Shown in pieces: positions 35,549 through 46,146 of a stretch of 64,000 bases of DNA; position 1 is the stretch's first letter, and each line of letters opens with the position of its first letter. Position numbers and translations under genes: made by a program. Source of the DNA: Amaurobius ferox (lineage: Eukaryota; Arthropoda; Arachnida; Araneae; Amaurobiidae); NCBI GenBank assembly GCA_951213105.1, contig OX578137.1, forward strand, positions 62,459,736 to 62,523,735. Direction: 5' to 3'. Under the pieces are notes generated by a model. It had not been told where the DNA came from and made no database searches. It worked only from the letters and a program-made list of their open reading frames with translations.

Positions 35549-35754
35549 CAGCGTTTTTCAAAGTGTGTTCCGCGGAATCCTTGGGTTTCCACGGCTGTAT
35601 TCCAGGAGTTCCGCAACGTGATAGTTTCGTGTAAATTTTCTTTAAAATTAAAGAAAAAGAGTTGGACCACAAAGGACTTTTTCTCATTTTGGGATTCTGC
35701 CACAAAATGAAATTTCAAAAGGATTCCGCTATCAGAAAAGTTTGCAAAACACTA
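35549..35754. mobile_element. 206-bp hAT-type MITE with perfect 8-bp TSD
   Basis: The left end is CAGCGTTTTTCAAAG and the right end CAAAACACTA; the TIRs are imperfect. Identical 8-bp repeats CCTTAGTG lie at 35541-35548 and 35755-35762. No coding capacity. Nested within the larger hAT shell. Confidence 0.82.
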
Positions 35755-35762
35755 CCTTAGTG

Positions 35763-36330
35763 AATCCCGCTATTTTCTCTAGAATTCGACTCTGAATCAA
35801 TATCAGTGATCATCTAAGTTCTATGTCAATCTTAAGATATAAGTTAACATTTTTTTAAAGAAATTTTTTGAACCAGAAGTGAAAAAAGAACTGGTGGTGG
35901 AAATCTTTATTTAACCCCAATCCGCTCCGGAATTTTATGCTGAATCCATAACAGTCATTATTTCTATATACAGCCAATACTGAGAAATAGATGTTTTAAG
36001 GAAAATTCTGAAACCAGAAGTGAAAAAGAAACCGAACGTAAAAACTCGTATTGAACTACCCTACTACCCTACTTCCTCTAGGATTTGATCCGAAATCCAT
36101 ATCACCAATTATCATCTAAGCTCTATCTATAGTGAATTTTAAGATGTAAACGTTTCAAGTATTGTGACAATTTTTGAACCGGAAATGATAAAGGACCGGA
36201 AGTTGAAATCCATAGTGACCCCCCCCCCCCCCCCCCCCCCCCAGAAATATGATGCTAACTTCAAATCAGTCATCACCTGAGTTCTGTCTATAGCAGATCC
36301 CAAGAAATGGATGTTTCAAGGAAACATTTT
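35763..36330. repeat. Tandem repeat, about four ~150-bp units
   Basis: Units share ATCATCTAAGTTCTAT-, AAGAAATGGATGTTT- and ACCAGAAGTGAAAAA-like words in the same order, with strong divergence. A run of ~23 C residues (about 36219-36242) interrupts the last unit. Confidence 0.7.
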
Positions 36331-37099
36331 TCCGAAAAAATATAGTCGTGCAAATTTTTGACAACAATAAAACTCATAATATAGTGTAACCTCGATTAAA
36401 CGAATTCCAAGGGCGTAACATAAATACTTATCAAATCGAGATACTGCTTTTTAAAACTAAAATCTTACCTTTAGATGCGTTTTAATTTTTTTTGTAGCCT
36501 CGAAAGTCTTATTTATAACTACATATTTTGGCTTCCATAATTGTGGCATTCTTTACTTTTAAATTATCATTAATTGATATTGCCGTAAAGCATCTAATAC
36601 TGCACACCGTGCATATCATAATCCATTAATTATCTAAATACATTTGCATAACGAACAGCAGTATCTTCCATCTTTTCTCATGTCTTAGCCATAACTAACT
36701 GCATTGCATCTTTTTAATTTACTTTCACAAATAATGCACCTTTAAGCTTTCTTCTTGCCCTTTTCTTTAAATACATAGGCAGGAAGGAATCATCTACCAA
36801 ACAACATCATTATATAAATCCGATATGAACGTAAAGTTTGTAACAAAAATTATATTTTTTAAAGGCTACTACAGTCCACATATACTAAATATCCCTCTAA
36901 TTAATATCTTTATCAGCACCAGGTTGCAAAAATATGTTTAGATTAACTCATGAAACGAAATCAATGACTAGACAAAATGCAGATTAGTCGTTTTTTTCCT
37001 CTTTTGGGAATTGTTCGTCTGGAGTTTAAACACTATAGTTCGAAATCTAAATAAATGTATTTTGAGTATAATAAATAAGTTGGTATCACGTCTGATTTC
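36331..37099. other. Interior of the hAT shell, unassigned
   Basis: GTGTAACCTCGATTAAACGA at about 36386 resembles a pogo/Tigger-type terminus, but I found no partner end. No ORF of note. Confidence 0.3.
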
Positions 37100-37440
37100 A
37101 AATAAATAAGATTAAGCACACAACTTTGATAGAAGGTCTTTTATTACACTTCTTATAAGACGTAAAAAATGGAAAAAGGCCAGAGGGCTTTCTATAGTTA
37201 ATACGCTCTTCATCAGTGGCTTTCTACATAATCGAATGTTCATTTACCAATTGTATTTATACAAATTTGTCATCTTTACTGGTCTATATATGAACGATCC
37301 TTTTTTACTTTCCATGTAGCCACTGATGAAGAGCGTATTAACGCTCGAAAGCGCTTTGGCCTTTTCCCATTTTGTACGTCTTATAAGAAGTGTAATAAAA
37401 GACCTTCTATCAAAGTTGTGTGCTTAATCTTATTTATTTT
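37100..37440. mobile_element. Foldback element with ~125-bp inverted arms
   Basis: Arms 37100-37227 and 37314-37440 are near-perfect complements (AATAAGATTAAGCACACAAC ... GTTGTGTGCTTAATCTTATT) around a ~86-bp centre. No TSD was identified because the outer ends merge with AAATAAATA-rich sequence. Confidence 0.85.
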
Positions 37441-37588
37441 GAGTATTTTGAAAATACAAAATACTCTGAAAATGTATTTTCGATACATTACCAAAATACT
37501 TTACTGTTTTCAGTTTAAAATACAAATGTATTTTGGAAATGTATTTCATATACATGTATTTTCGATATTGCCCAACTCTGGTTACCAT

Positions 37589-38640
37589 GTCGTACAATTC
37601 TGTGAAACAAACACTTAATATAATGTTCTAATCATGACATATCATAATGTCGTACATCTGAAATGTTTCGCCGGTAGAAAATGAGCCTTGAGAAATTCCG
37701 CGGAAATTTTTTAAAAGTGCAAAGAGGTAGACTTTAAAGGTATTCCCTATTGTATCCTTTGATAAAAGGATACTTTAGGGAATACGAAAAGTCGTCAATG
37801 TTTCAGAGCGGGATATATTCGGGTGAGGATTTATCGGAATTTTACGTTAATTTTTAGGGTGATAATTTCAAAAAATTCCCATTCCGGTCTATAAACGGAT
37901 TATCAAAATTATGTATAGGCGAAACTGGTGTACAGAGAATCTTTGAAATTGGTCGCGTGCTTCAGGATATATTTTGTTTAGAAGCAATGCTTTCGTAGTA
38001 GTGCTTTGGAAAAATTGTTTATATGTGCTTTCTTAGAAGTGTTTCAGAATAGAATTCAAAGCACTTATATGCAGTAAATACAAAAAATATGTGAAAACTA
38101 TACAGTGGCAAATGTTCACGAAGCGCTTTCTTTTAAACATTCTAAGCATACAGATTTCTATTCAAGATTTAGCATTACTTATTTTTTTACCACTTAAGAA
38201 AAATCTTGCGTTTAACGAATACTTAATAACCTTTCTCGTTCTATAAATTTACTTGGTGACGTGCAAGGCAAAGTACTAAGTTTGAAAAAAGTGCCATTGA
38301 AGAGAACATTTAAGTTCTACAACTAAATTAAAGGAACATTTTTATAAACAAATTTTGCCATTTATCATTGTTTTCATTTTGTGCTTGTATTCTGTGTAAT
38401 AGTTTAGCAGCTGTCTTTGTTTATTTCTATAAAATAAAGTTTTATACAAAACCATATGTAATATGTCTCGTTTTTGATATATTTTTAATATTTTAAAATA
38501 TATTTATACAGACTTATAATTTAAATTAAAGAATTAATTTTTTAATTAATGCTGTAGTTAGACAAGCTTTTGTGGTGTATAGCTTTGTCATACTTATTGG
38601 ATTATTTCATACACTAAATTCGGAAACAGACATGACCATT
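37589..38640. other. AT-rich sequence with no recognised gene
   Basis: Short ORFs only. It contains a GATACTTTAGGGAATA-type inverted duplication near 37741-37786. Confidence 0.35.
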
Positions 38641-39170
38641 GAGCCCGTCAGCATCCTAATTAATGCATTTTAATTTAACGAATAGATTGATCAGAAAAAG
38701 TACCAAAACGATTCAATAGATATGAACCCACAGCAAGTGGAATAGGAAAAGGACAACGTGACTGCTGACCCAGTCAGTTGATATACCAAAAATCCTAATT
38801 AATATATTTAAACTTAACGGAGAGTCAGTTAAAGTACATGTACAAAAAAGGTTCAGTGGACTATAATCCACACAGGCAGTCTTTCAGAACTTTTTGGCCG
38901 GGACTGGCGAATGAAACATCAGTGTGGGAGGGGAAGGGGGGGGGGCAAGTTTTCTACTTGCCCTATATAAATATTTAATATATTTAAAATTAACACGAGA
39001 GACTGATCAGAAAAAGTACAAATACCAAAACAACTCATTGGACTCGAACCCACAGCCTTTTGAATTGGAGGAAAACTATGTGACCAGTGAATCAGCCAGT
39101 TTGCATACCAAAGATCTGACTGCCACAGACACCATATCGATCATCCATAGCAATAAAATAAATTGAAGAG
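38641..39170 (-). repeat. Outlying tRNA-like repeat units
   Basis: Three units of the type in the 42.7-45.7 kb array: CTAATTAAT.TATTTAA-type spacer, TTAACGGAGAG, and a minus-strand tRNA-like part with B-box words (complement of TGAACCCACAG and CTCGAACCCACAG). A 60-bp segment at about 38885-38960, ending in GCAAGTTTTCTACTTGCCC, is shared with 54300-54380 and is another dispersed repeat. Confidence 0.75.
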
Positions 39171-39854
39171 TTTCTACAATTGATTTTGTTTTGAATATAA
39201 ATGGAAGATGAATCAAATCTAACATCTTTATTAATTTTACTCGAAAAAATTTAAATTTCCTTCAAGCGAATTCCGAATCGGGCACCTTCTGTTACTAAGA
39301 TGGTGCATTTTGCGTGAGTGTCGCAGACACCTCACCGATCATCCTTTCCATAACAAAAAAATAATTTGAAGAATATACTTATGACCCCATTTTATAAACG
39401 GGAATTTTGGAGGTAATTCCATATCTTTTGCTCATCCGAAAAGTATCAGTTATCAAACAAAAAATTAATTTTTGAAAATCGATTCGATAGATTTTCAGAA
39501 ATTGAACAAAAAAAAAAAAGGCTCGTTCTTTTAAATATATAGATTTTAGTTTTGGTTAAAATCAGGTAATTATTGAGCTTTTCCCGTGTGGATATTGCTC
39601 ACCATTAAAACGGGAGAGAAAATGAACCAGGAAATCCTTGAATGCTACATTTCAATTTATAATTTTATATGTAAGAGGACAATACCTGATGTAATCTGTG
39701 CAATGTTCTGTTATGAAATATAATGGAAATTGGATATAACAGCTGATTTTATCTTTTTATATAATTCTAAACTAAAATATAGCATTCAAGAGCTTCAAGG
39801 CTTTTTTTATTTTTTCATTATGAAAACTTAAATAGCTCATAGTTTCAGTCGATT

Positions 39855-39935
39855 TCGTGATTCAAACGGTCTAGTGGTTAAAGAGTTTGGCAACGGAGAC
39901 GTGTTGATAGCGAGTTCTGTCCTCTTCCCAAGCGC
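39855..39935 (+). repeat. tRNA-like segment in unit 1
   Basis: A-box-like GGTCTAGTGGTTAAAGAG and a degenerate B-box GAGTTCTGTCC stand at tRNA-like spacing. The sister copy is at about 41790-41865 (GGTCTAATGGTTAAAGAA). They are probably SINE heads or tRNA pseudogenes, since no clean cloverleaf or 3' T-run is visible. Confidence 0.5.
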
Positions 39936-40380
39936 GATGTTTTTACAATAATAGTTTTAAATAATAAAAAGTCAGGGTAACAGTTTTATAAACATTTACA
40001 CCATCCAGCAAATATCAGTTGTTAAAAAAAATAAAACTGGTTCGATAAATCCCCTGATGCTGAGTGCTGAAGAAACGGCTTTTGTTTTAAAAATAGATAG
40101 AAGATGAGTCAAATCTCTATTAATTTTACTTAAAAAAATTGTACATTTCCTTCAAGCGAGCTCCGAACCAGGGACCTTTTGTTAAAAAGTTTGCTCTTAG
40201 TGAGCACAGAAACTTCTGTTACTTTGCTGATGTCTTTCCGACTCTGCCACACAGATCATACCGATTACTCATTTTAGAACGATAAAGTAATTTAAAGAAC
40301 ATATTTACCACCTCATTTAAAATCTGGAGTTTTGGAAGTAATTCCATATCTTTTCCTGTGCAGATACTACTCATCATTAA

Positions 40381-41535
40381 GGGTGAGCGTCAGCAAATCT
40401 TCTGCCCTATCCGCGCTTTGTTAACTTTTGCGGCACACATTTTTTGCCGAAATTCTGCTCAAATAGTTGCGAAATATTTTCTGAAAGATAAAATGCAATG
40501 CTTAGATTATATTAAAACTAAATTTAAAACTCAATAAAACATGGAATATATTCTTTATTTTAATCCAAAATATTTTTGGTGCTACCATCTGTTGTTGTTG
40601 TTGAGACCCAGACCGTCCGACCTACCAGAAAGGTGTAAGGTAACTGTATGGACGGCCGGGAAGGGCCACCCAATTTAGACCGGAACCCAGTGGGGGAGGC
40701 ATCCACAGGGACCGTACCCTCCTTCCCCCACCACCAACCCCTCGGAAGGACTTACGGACCCACATGTTTAACGTGATCGTACTCCGCATGAACACGGCGG
40801 CATTTGTGGTAGCGTGCAAATCTAGCGCGCAAACCACGGGGATACCGCACCCGAGATGGCCAACAGCACGCGGTGTTCCGAGGTGGTCACCCACCAAGTG
40901 CTATCCGCGCCCGATGCTGCTTGACTTCGGTGATCTAACGAGAACCGGTGTTTTCAGCACGGTACGGCCGTTGGCATTTAATTCATACCGATTATTTTTA
41001 TTTTTTAATGAACATTTTTAAATATCTATTCCTTCTGATACAGTATTAAATACAACAACAGATCACATATAAAAATGCCACAATCATGGAAAGGTAATTT
41101 CTCATTCTATAAATTTGATAAGGGGATCTGAATGTACATCACTGAGGACTGCAGTTTTGTCTTCAAGTTCCCTTGTCTTCAAGTCCAAGTTCAATTACGT
41201 TTCCGTGATTGTGGCATTATTATATATGATCTGTTGTTGTATTTAATAGCGTATTAGAAGGAATAGACATTTAAAAATGTTCATTAAAAAATAAAAATAG
41301 TCCGTATGAATTAAATTACGACAACAGATGGCAGCATCAAAAATATTTTGAATTAAAATAAAAAATATATTCTTTGTTTTATTGGGTATTAAATTTAGTT
41401 TTAATATAATCTAAGCATTGCATTTTATCTATCAGAAAATGTTTCGCAACTGTTTGAGCAGAATTTCGGCGAAAAACGTGTGCCGTGAAAGTTAACAAAG
41501 CGCGGATAGGGCAGAAGATTTACTGACGCTCACCC
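40381..41535. mobile_element. TTAA-flanked foldback element carrying a 5S SINE
   Basis: Long inverted arms (40381 to about 41086, interrupted by the SINE, and about 41203-41535) are near-complements from GGGTGAGCGTCAG to the loop. TTAA lies at 40377-40380 and 41536-41539. The parallel site in the sister unit near 39603 has a single TTAA, which supports TTAA as the duplicated target. This is the piggyBac-type target. No transposase is present. Confidence 0.85.
40591..40975 (-). mobile_element. Full-length 5S-headed SINE inside the foldback arm
   Basis: On the minus strand: 5S-like head (40859-40975), tRNA-like remnant, body, tail and (CAA)n. It lies between ATCTG and ATTTAATTC of the left arm. 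The right arm reads ATCTGTTGTCGTAATTTAATTC there, so a few bases were lost and no clear TSD remains. Confidence 0.88.
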
Positions 41536-42004
41536 TTAAAGGGAGACAGGAAGTCAGTCCTTGAATGCTACATTTCAATTTAGAATTTTATATTAAGATG
41601 TCAAAATATGATGAAATCTTTGCAATTTTCTAATATAAAGTATAATGGAAATTGGCTATAACATCTGATTTTATCATCTATATATAATTCTAAATTAAAA
41701 TATAGCATTGAAGAACTTCCTAGATATTTTTTTTTATTTTTTCATAATGAAAACTTAAATAGTTCTTAGCTTCACCTTTTGCCGTGATTCAAGCGGTCTA
41801 ATGGTTAAAGAATTAGATAGCGAGCACGCAGACCCGTTGATCGTGAGTTCTGTCCTCACCTTGAACGGAATGCTTTTTTTCGACTAAAATTAATAAATAA
41901 AAATGTTGTCATTGCAATATATTTTATATGTACTTCCTCAGAATTATTCTAATCGTCAATTCAGTGAAAATTTCATATAGTCTAAATAAAATAATATTGC
42001 AACG

Positions 42005-42235
42005 CCGATCTTGGCGCAGCAGTAAAGTACCCGGATAACAGCGTGAAGGGAGTGTTCTACTCCGCGTAGATTTTGACTTCGATTTTTCGGAATATTTATA
42101 ACGACATATGTTAAAATGTTACACTTAAATACACCAAAATCAACGTTTCGGACGTCGTCCCTTTGGCCGAGAGGTATGGGGCGTCATGTTGCGGGGCTTT
42201 AGGCTTCGGGTTCGATTCCTTTCTGGGTAGAAAGA
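42005..42235 (+). repeat. tRNA-like SINE head(s)
   Basis: The clearer one (about 42165-42235) has an A-box region TTTGGCCGAGAGGTATGGGG and B box GGGTTCGATTCC at tRNA spacing. A GGGATTGGATATGGACGAGA-like body follows it, ending in A-rich sequence. This suits a tRNA-derived SINE. A weaker A-box-like CTTGGCGCAGCAGTAAAG lies at about 42012. Confidence 0.6.
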
Positions 42236-42655
42236 ATATGATTGTAGTGTTATATAGCAATGGGTGTTAGCGCATTCCGCAGGGATTGGATATGGACGAG
42301 ATAAAAAAAGAAATTAGCGGTTCTTGTTTAGTTCTATCGTCTTAGGTCTTTCCTCATCTCCCTTAACTTTCTTACTAAATTATCTGCACGAGATGGAGGA
42401 CGAGCGGTGGTTGAGTTCCGCCGTTGCTGGTGGGATTTCTCTTCAGGCCCGCTGGCTTCGGTGTCGAGCCGCCACCCTTCCTCGTCCAAAGTTCGTGCAG
42501 GGATTGTTTTACACCACGTGACTTCTGTTAACGAAGTCCCAAAATTTTATTCATCTCTGAAAACGGCAGGTCTCTTTTTTATGCGTCTTTCAGAGTACGA
42601 AAAGGAAATGACGCCGTTTCCGGTACGTCATTTCCTGTGACGTCACTTCCGGCAA
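42236..42655. other. Unassigned, locally GC-rich
   Basis: Short overlapping ORFs without domain matches, and a quasi-palindromic GACGCCGTTTCC/GACGTCACTTCC segment near 42610-42650. No gene is supported. Confidence 0.3.
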
Positions 42656-42656
42656 A

Positions 42657-42691
42657 GTAATATTAATAAATATGTTTTATTAATATTACTG
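42657..42691. repeat. Perfect short hairpin
   Basis: Arms AGTAATATTAATAAA and TTTATTAATATTACT flank a 5-nt loop, immediately before the tRNA-like array. Confidence 0.85.
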
Positions 42692-42694
42692 ACA

Positions 42695-45600
42695 CTGAAC
42701 AGAATTCAGAAAACTTTCAGTTCAGGTGGATTCGAACCCACAGCCTTTGGAATCGGAAGCAGACAACATGACCACTGAAATAGCCAGTTCACATACATGT
42801 GATCCTAATTAACATATTTAAACTTAACGGAGAGACTGATAAAAAAAAAGTGTAAGCCACTAAAGCGAATCAATGGGCTAGAACCCACAGTCTCTGGAAC
42901 CAGAAGCTGACAACATGACCATTAAGCTATCCAGTTTGTTTACCCAAACTTCTAATTAATATATTTAAATTTAACGACGCCACTGATCAGAAAAAATACA
43001 GATACCAACACACACAACTTCAACTGAGCCAACCACTTTGCATACTGAAGATCCTAATAATTTTTACAACGGGAAACGTGTCAATACAGGTGCATGGGCT
43101 CCAACTTATGGCCTCAGAATTCGTAAACAGACACTAAGACCACTGAGCCAGTAAACTCACTTATAAAAGATCCCAATTAAAATATTTAAACTTAATGGAG
43201 AGACTGTTAAAAAAAAAGAAGACACTAAAGCGAATCAATGGGCACAGTCTCTGGAATCAGAAGCGGACAACTTAACCATTGAGCTACCCAGCTTGCTTAC
43301 CCAAGCTCCTAATTAATATATTTAAATTTGCTGATAGCTGATTCACTCAGCTTACTTACCGACGAACATAATTAACATATTTAAATTTAACGAAGAGACT
43401 GATCAGAAAAAGTATAGAATCTAAAACATTTATTAGAAACAGATAACATGCCAACTGAACCATTCGGCTCACGTACCGTAGATACTAATTGATAAATCAA
43501 AACTTAACGGAGAAATTTATCAGAAAAAGTACCAAAACGATTCAATGGACACGAACTCATAGAATCTGCAGTAGGTAACAGACAACGTGACCACTAAGTC
43601 AGGCAGCTGACATCCCAACTATCCTAATTAATATATTTAAACTTAACGGAGAGACTGATTAGAAAATGTACAGATATCAAAACAATTCATCGGACTCGAA
43701 TCCACAGCATCTTGTATTAAAAACGGACAACATAACCACTGAGCTAACCAGCTTTGCATACTGAAGATCCTAATAATTTATACAACGGGAAACGTGTCAA
43801 TACAGATGGGTGGACTCCAAATTACGGCCTCAGAATTCGTAAACAAACACTAAGACCACTGAGCCAGTCAACTCACGTATAGAAGATCCTAATTAATATA
43901 ATTAAACATAAGGGTGAGACTGATAAAAAAAGGAAGGCACGAAAGCGAATCAATGGGCTAAAACCCACAGTCTCTGAAACCAGAAGCGGACAACATGACC
44001 GTTAAACTACCCAGCTTGTTTACCCAAACTTCTAATTAATATAGTTAAACTTAATGACGACACTGATCAGAAAAAATACAGATACCGACACACAGCTTCA
44101 ACTGAGCCAACCATTTTGCTTACTTAAGATCCTGATAACTTATAAATCGGGAAACGTGTCAATACAGGTGCATGGGCTCCAACTTATGGCCTCAGGATTC
44201 GTAAACAGGCACTAAGACCACTGAGCTAGTCAACTCACTTATAGAGGATCCCAATTAATATATTTAAACTTAATGGAGAGACTGTTAAAAAAAAAGAAGA
44301 CACTAAAGCGAATCAATGGGCTAGAACCCACAGTCTCTGGAATCAGAAGCAGACAACATGACCATTGAGCTACCCAGCTTGCTTACCCAAGCTCCTAATT
44401 AATATATTTAAATTTAACGACGACACTGATAAGAAAAAATACAGATACCAACACACACAGCTTCAACTGAGCTAGCCATTTTGAATACTGAAGATACTAA
44501 TAATTTATAAAACGGGAAACGTGTCAATACAGGTGAATAGGCTCATGAAACCAGAAGCGGACAACATGACCGTTAATACTGAAGATACTAATAATTTATA
44601 AAACGGGAAACGTGTCAATACAGGTGAATAGGCTCAATTCAGAAACAGACAACATGACCATAGAGCCAATCATCTCACCTAGGAACATTCTAATTAATTT
44701 ATTTAAACTCAACAGAGAGACTGATAAAATAAAATATAGACACCGAAACGACTCAATAGGCTCGAACCCACAGCCTCTGGAATCGGTATCAAACAACGTG
44801 ATAGCTGAGTCACTCAGCTTACTTACTGACAAACATAATTAACATATTTAAACTTAACGAAGAGACTGATCAGAAAAAGTACAGAATCTAAAACGACTGA
44901 AAAACACAACCTCTAGAATTGAAAACAGACAACTTAACCACTGAACCAGTCAGCTAGCTCACTTAGCGTAAACCCTAATTAACCTGGTTAAACTTAACGG
45001 AGAGACTGATAAAAAAAAGGGCACACACACCAAAGCGACTCATTGGGCTTGAATCTACAGCCTCCGGAATCGGGACCAGACAACATGACCATTGAACTAC
45101 CCAGTTCACGAACCGACGATCCTAATTAATATATTTAAACTTAATGGAGAGACTGATAAGAAAAATACAGATACCAAATCGACTCAAACACACAGTTGTT
45201 ACGATTGGAAACAGACAACACAACTGCTGAGCCAACCAGTTCACATACTGTAGATCCTAATTAATGTATTTAAATAAGTGTGTGATAAGAAAAAGCACAG
45301 ATATAAAAACGGTTCAACCTGCTTTATTTACTGCGGATGGACACCGGACTCGAACCACAGCCACTGGAATTGGAAACAGATAACATGCCAACTGAACCAT
45401 TCAGCTCACGCACCGTAGATACTAATTAATAAATCAAAACTTAAAGGAGAGACTTATCAGAAAAAGTACCAAAACGATTCAATGGACACGAACTCATAGA
45501 ATCTGTAATAGGTAACAGACAACGTGACCACTAAGGCAGGAAGCTGACATACCGACTATCCTAATTAATATATTTAAACTTAACGGAGAGACGGATTAGA

Positions 45601-45715
45601 AAATGTACAGATATCAAAACAATTCATCGGACTCGAATCCACAGAATCTTGTATTACAAGCAGTAGCTAATAGCAGTAGCATAACCACTGAGCTAACCAG
45701 TTATATACTGATGTT
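42695..45715 (-). repeat. ~3-kb tandem array of tRNA-like units
   Basis: At least 20 units of roughly 100-160 bp. Each has an AT spacer (CCTAATTAATATATTTAAAC), a TTAACGGAGAGACTGATCAG block and, on the minus strand, a tRNA-like module. The A-box region there is like CTCAGTGGTCATGTTG and the B box like TGGGTTCGAGTCC. Around sixteen units keep a recognisable B box. Units recur in ordered groups: 43480-43770 is nearly identical to 45415-45720, and the CCTAATAATTTATA/CGGGAAACGTGTCAATACAGG type appears at 43054, 43768, 44127, 44490 and 44590. It has higher-order satellite structure. No true tRNA gene is evident, since termini and 3' T-runs are missing. Confidence 0.88.
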
Positions 45716-46146
45716 AGTAGAAAGATAAGGAGAGTTCATCAACAAGAGGCGAAGGCAGAGTGCTTTATTTTAATAGGTAGGCACTCAGAAGCCATAAAAT
45801 AGTTGGAAGGCGGTACAGTTATGGTCTCATAAGATGTGTGTGGATAGAAGGAGGATGTCATAGGAGAAGACGAGGTTAAAAAGAATGCTGCGTATAGATT
45901 AGAATATTGTTTCTCCCCCCAATAGCAGTCTATTGAATATATGTAGGTATTTTAGTAAAAGATAATATTTTTAAAGGCTGTCCCCACCATCACCCGATGC
46001 GCATGCTCACCGCGACAACCTCGAAGATATGAATAATTTCTGTATTATAATATTAATTACAAAAAGTAATTTTTAAAAGATTGTCCCAGCCACCAACCGA
46101 TGCATAAATGCACCACGACAATATCTGTAATTTTCTACTTCTTTTT
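45716..46146. other. Spacer between the array and the polymerase gene
   Basis: It includes a ~105-bp imperfect direct duplication (AAAGGCTGTCCCCACCATCACCCGATGC near 45974 and its counterpart near 46075). No coding match. Confidence 0.4.

Larger units (their letters stand above)
34131..37580. mobile_element. 3.45-kb hAT element shell with 8-bp TSD
   Basis: The ends are CAGAGTTGGGCAA (34131-34143) and the exact inverse TTGCCCAACTCTG (37568-37580). The flanks are GTTGCCAT at 34123-34130 and GTTACCAT at 37581-37588 (7 of 8). Sub-terminal sequences on both sides are rich in inverted AAATACA/TGTATTT words. No hAT transposase is visible. The interior instead holds a family A copy, a smaller hAT MITE, a ~150-bp tandem repeat and a foldback element. 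It is either a non-autonomous hAT or one whose gene was lost. Confidence 0.82.
39245..41885. repeat. Direct duplication, unit ~890 bp without insertions
   Basis: Unit 1 (about 39245-40135) and unit 2 (about 40136-41885) share TTCCTTCAAGCGA, GTAATTCCATATCTTTT, TGAATGCTACATTTCAATTTA and ATATAGCATTGAAGA-type blocks in order. Each ends with a tRNA-like segment. Unit 2 is longer because a 1.15-kb foldback element sits in it. Unit 1 therefore shows the site before insertion. Confidence 0.8.

Noticed and set aside
36386..36420. A pogo/Tigger-type transposon end
   Set aside because: The terminal word is suggestive, but no partner terminus or transposase was found.
42165..42235. True tRNA genes here and in the 42.7-45.7 kb array
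   Set aside because: A- and B-box-like words are present, but acceptor stems do not close by eye, no clean 3' T-run follows, and the sequences continue into repeat bodies.
42695..45715. A CRISPR array
   Set aside because: Units are diverged tRNA-like repeats with related spacers, of eukaryotic satellite type. There are no short exact repeats with unique spacers and no cas genes.
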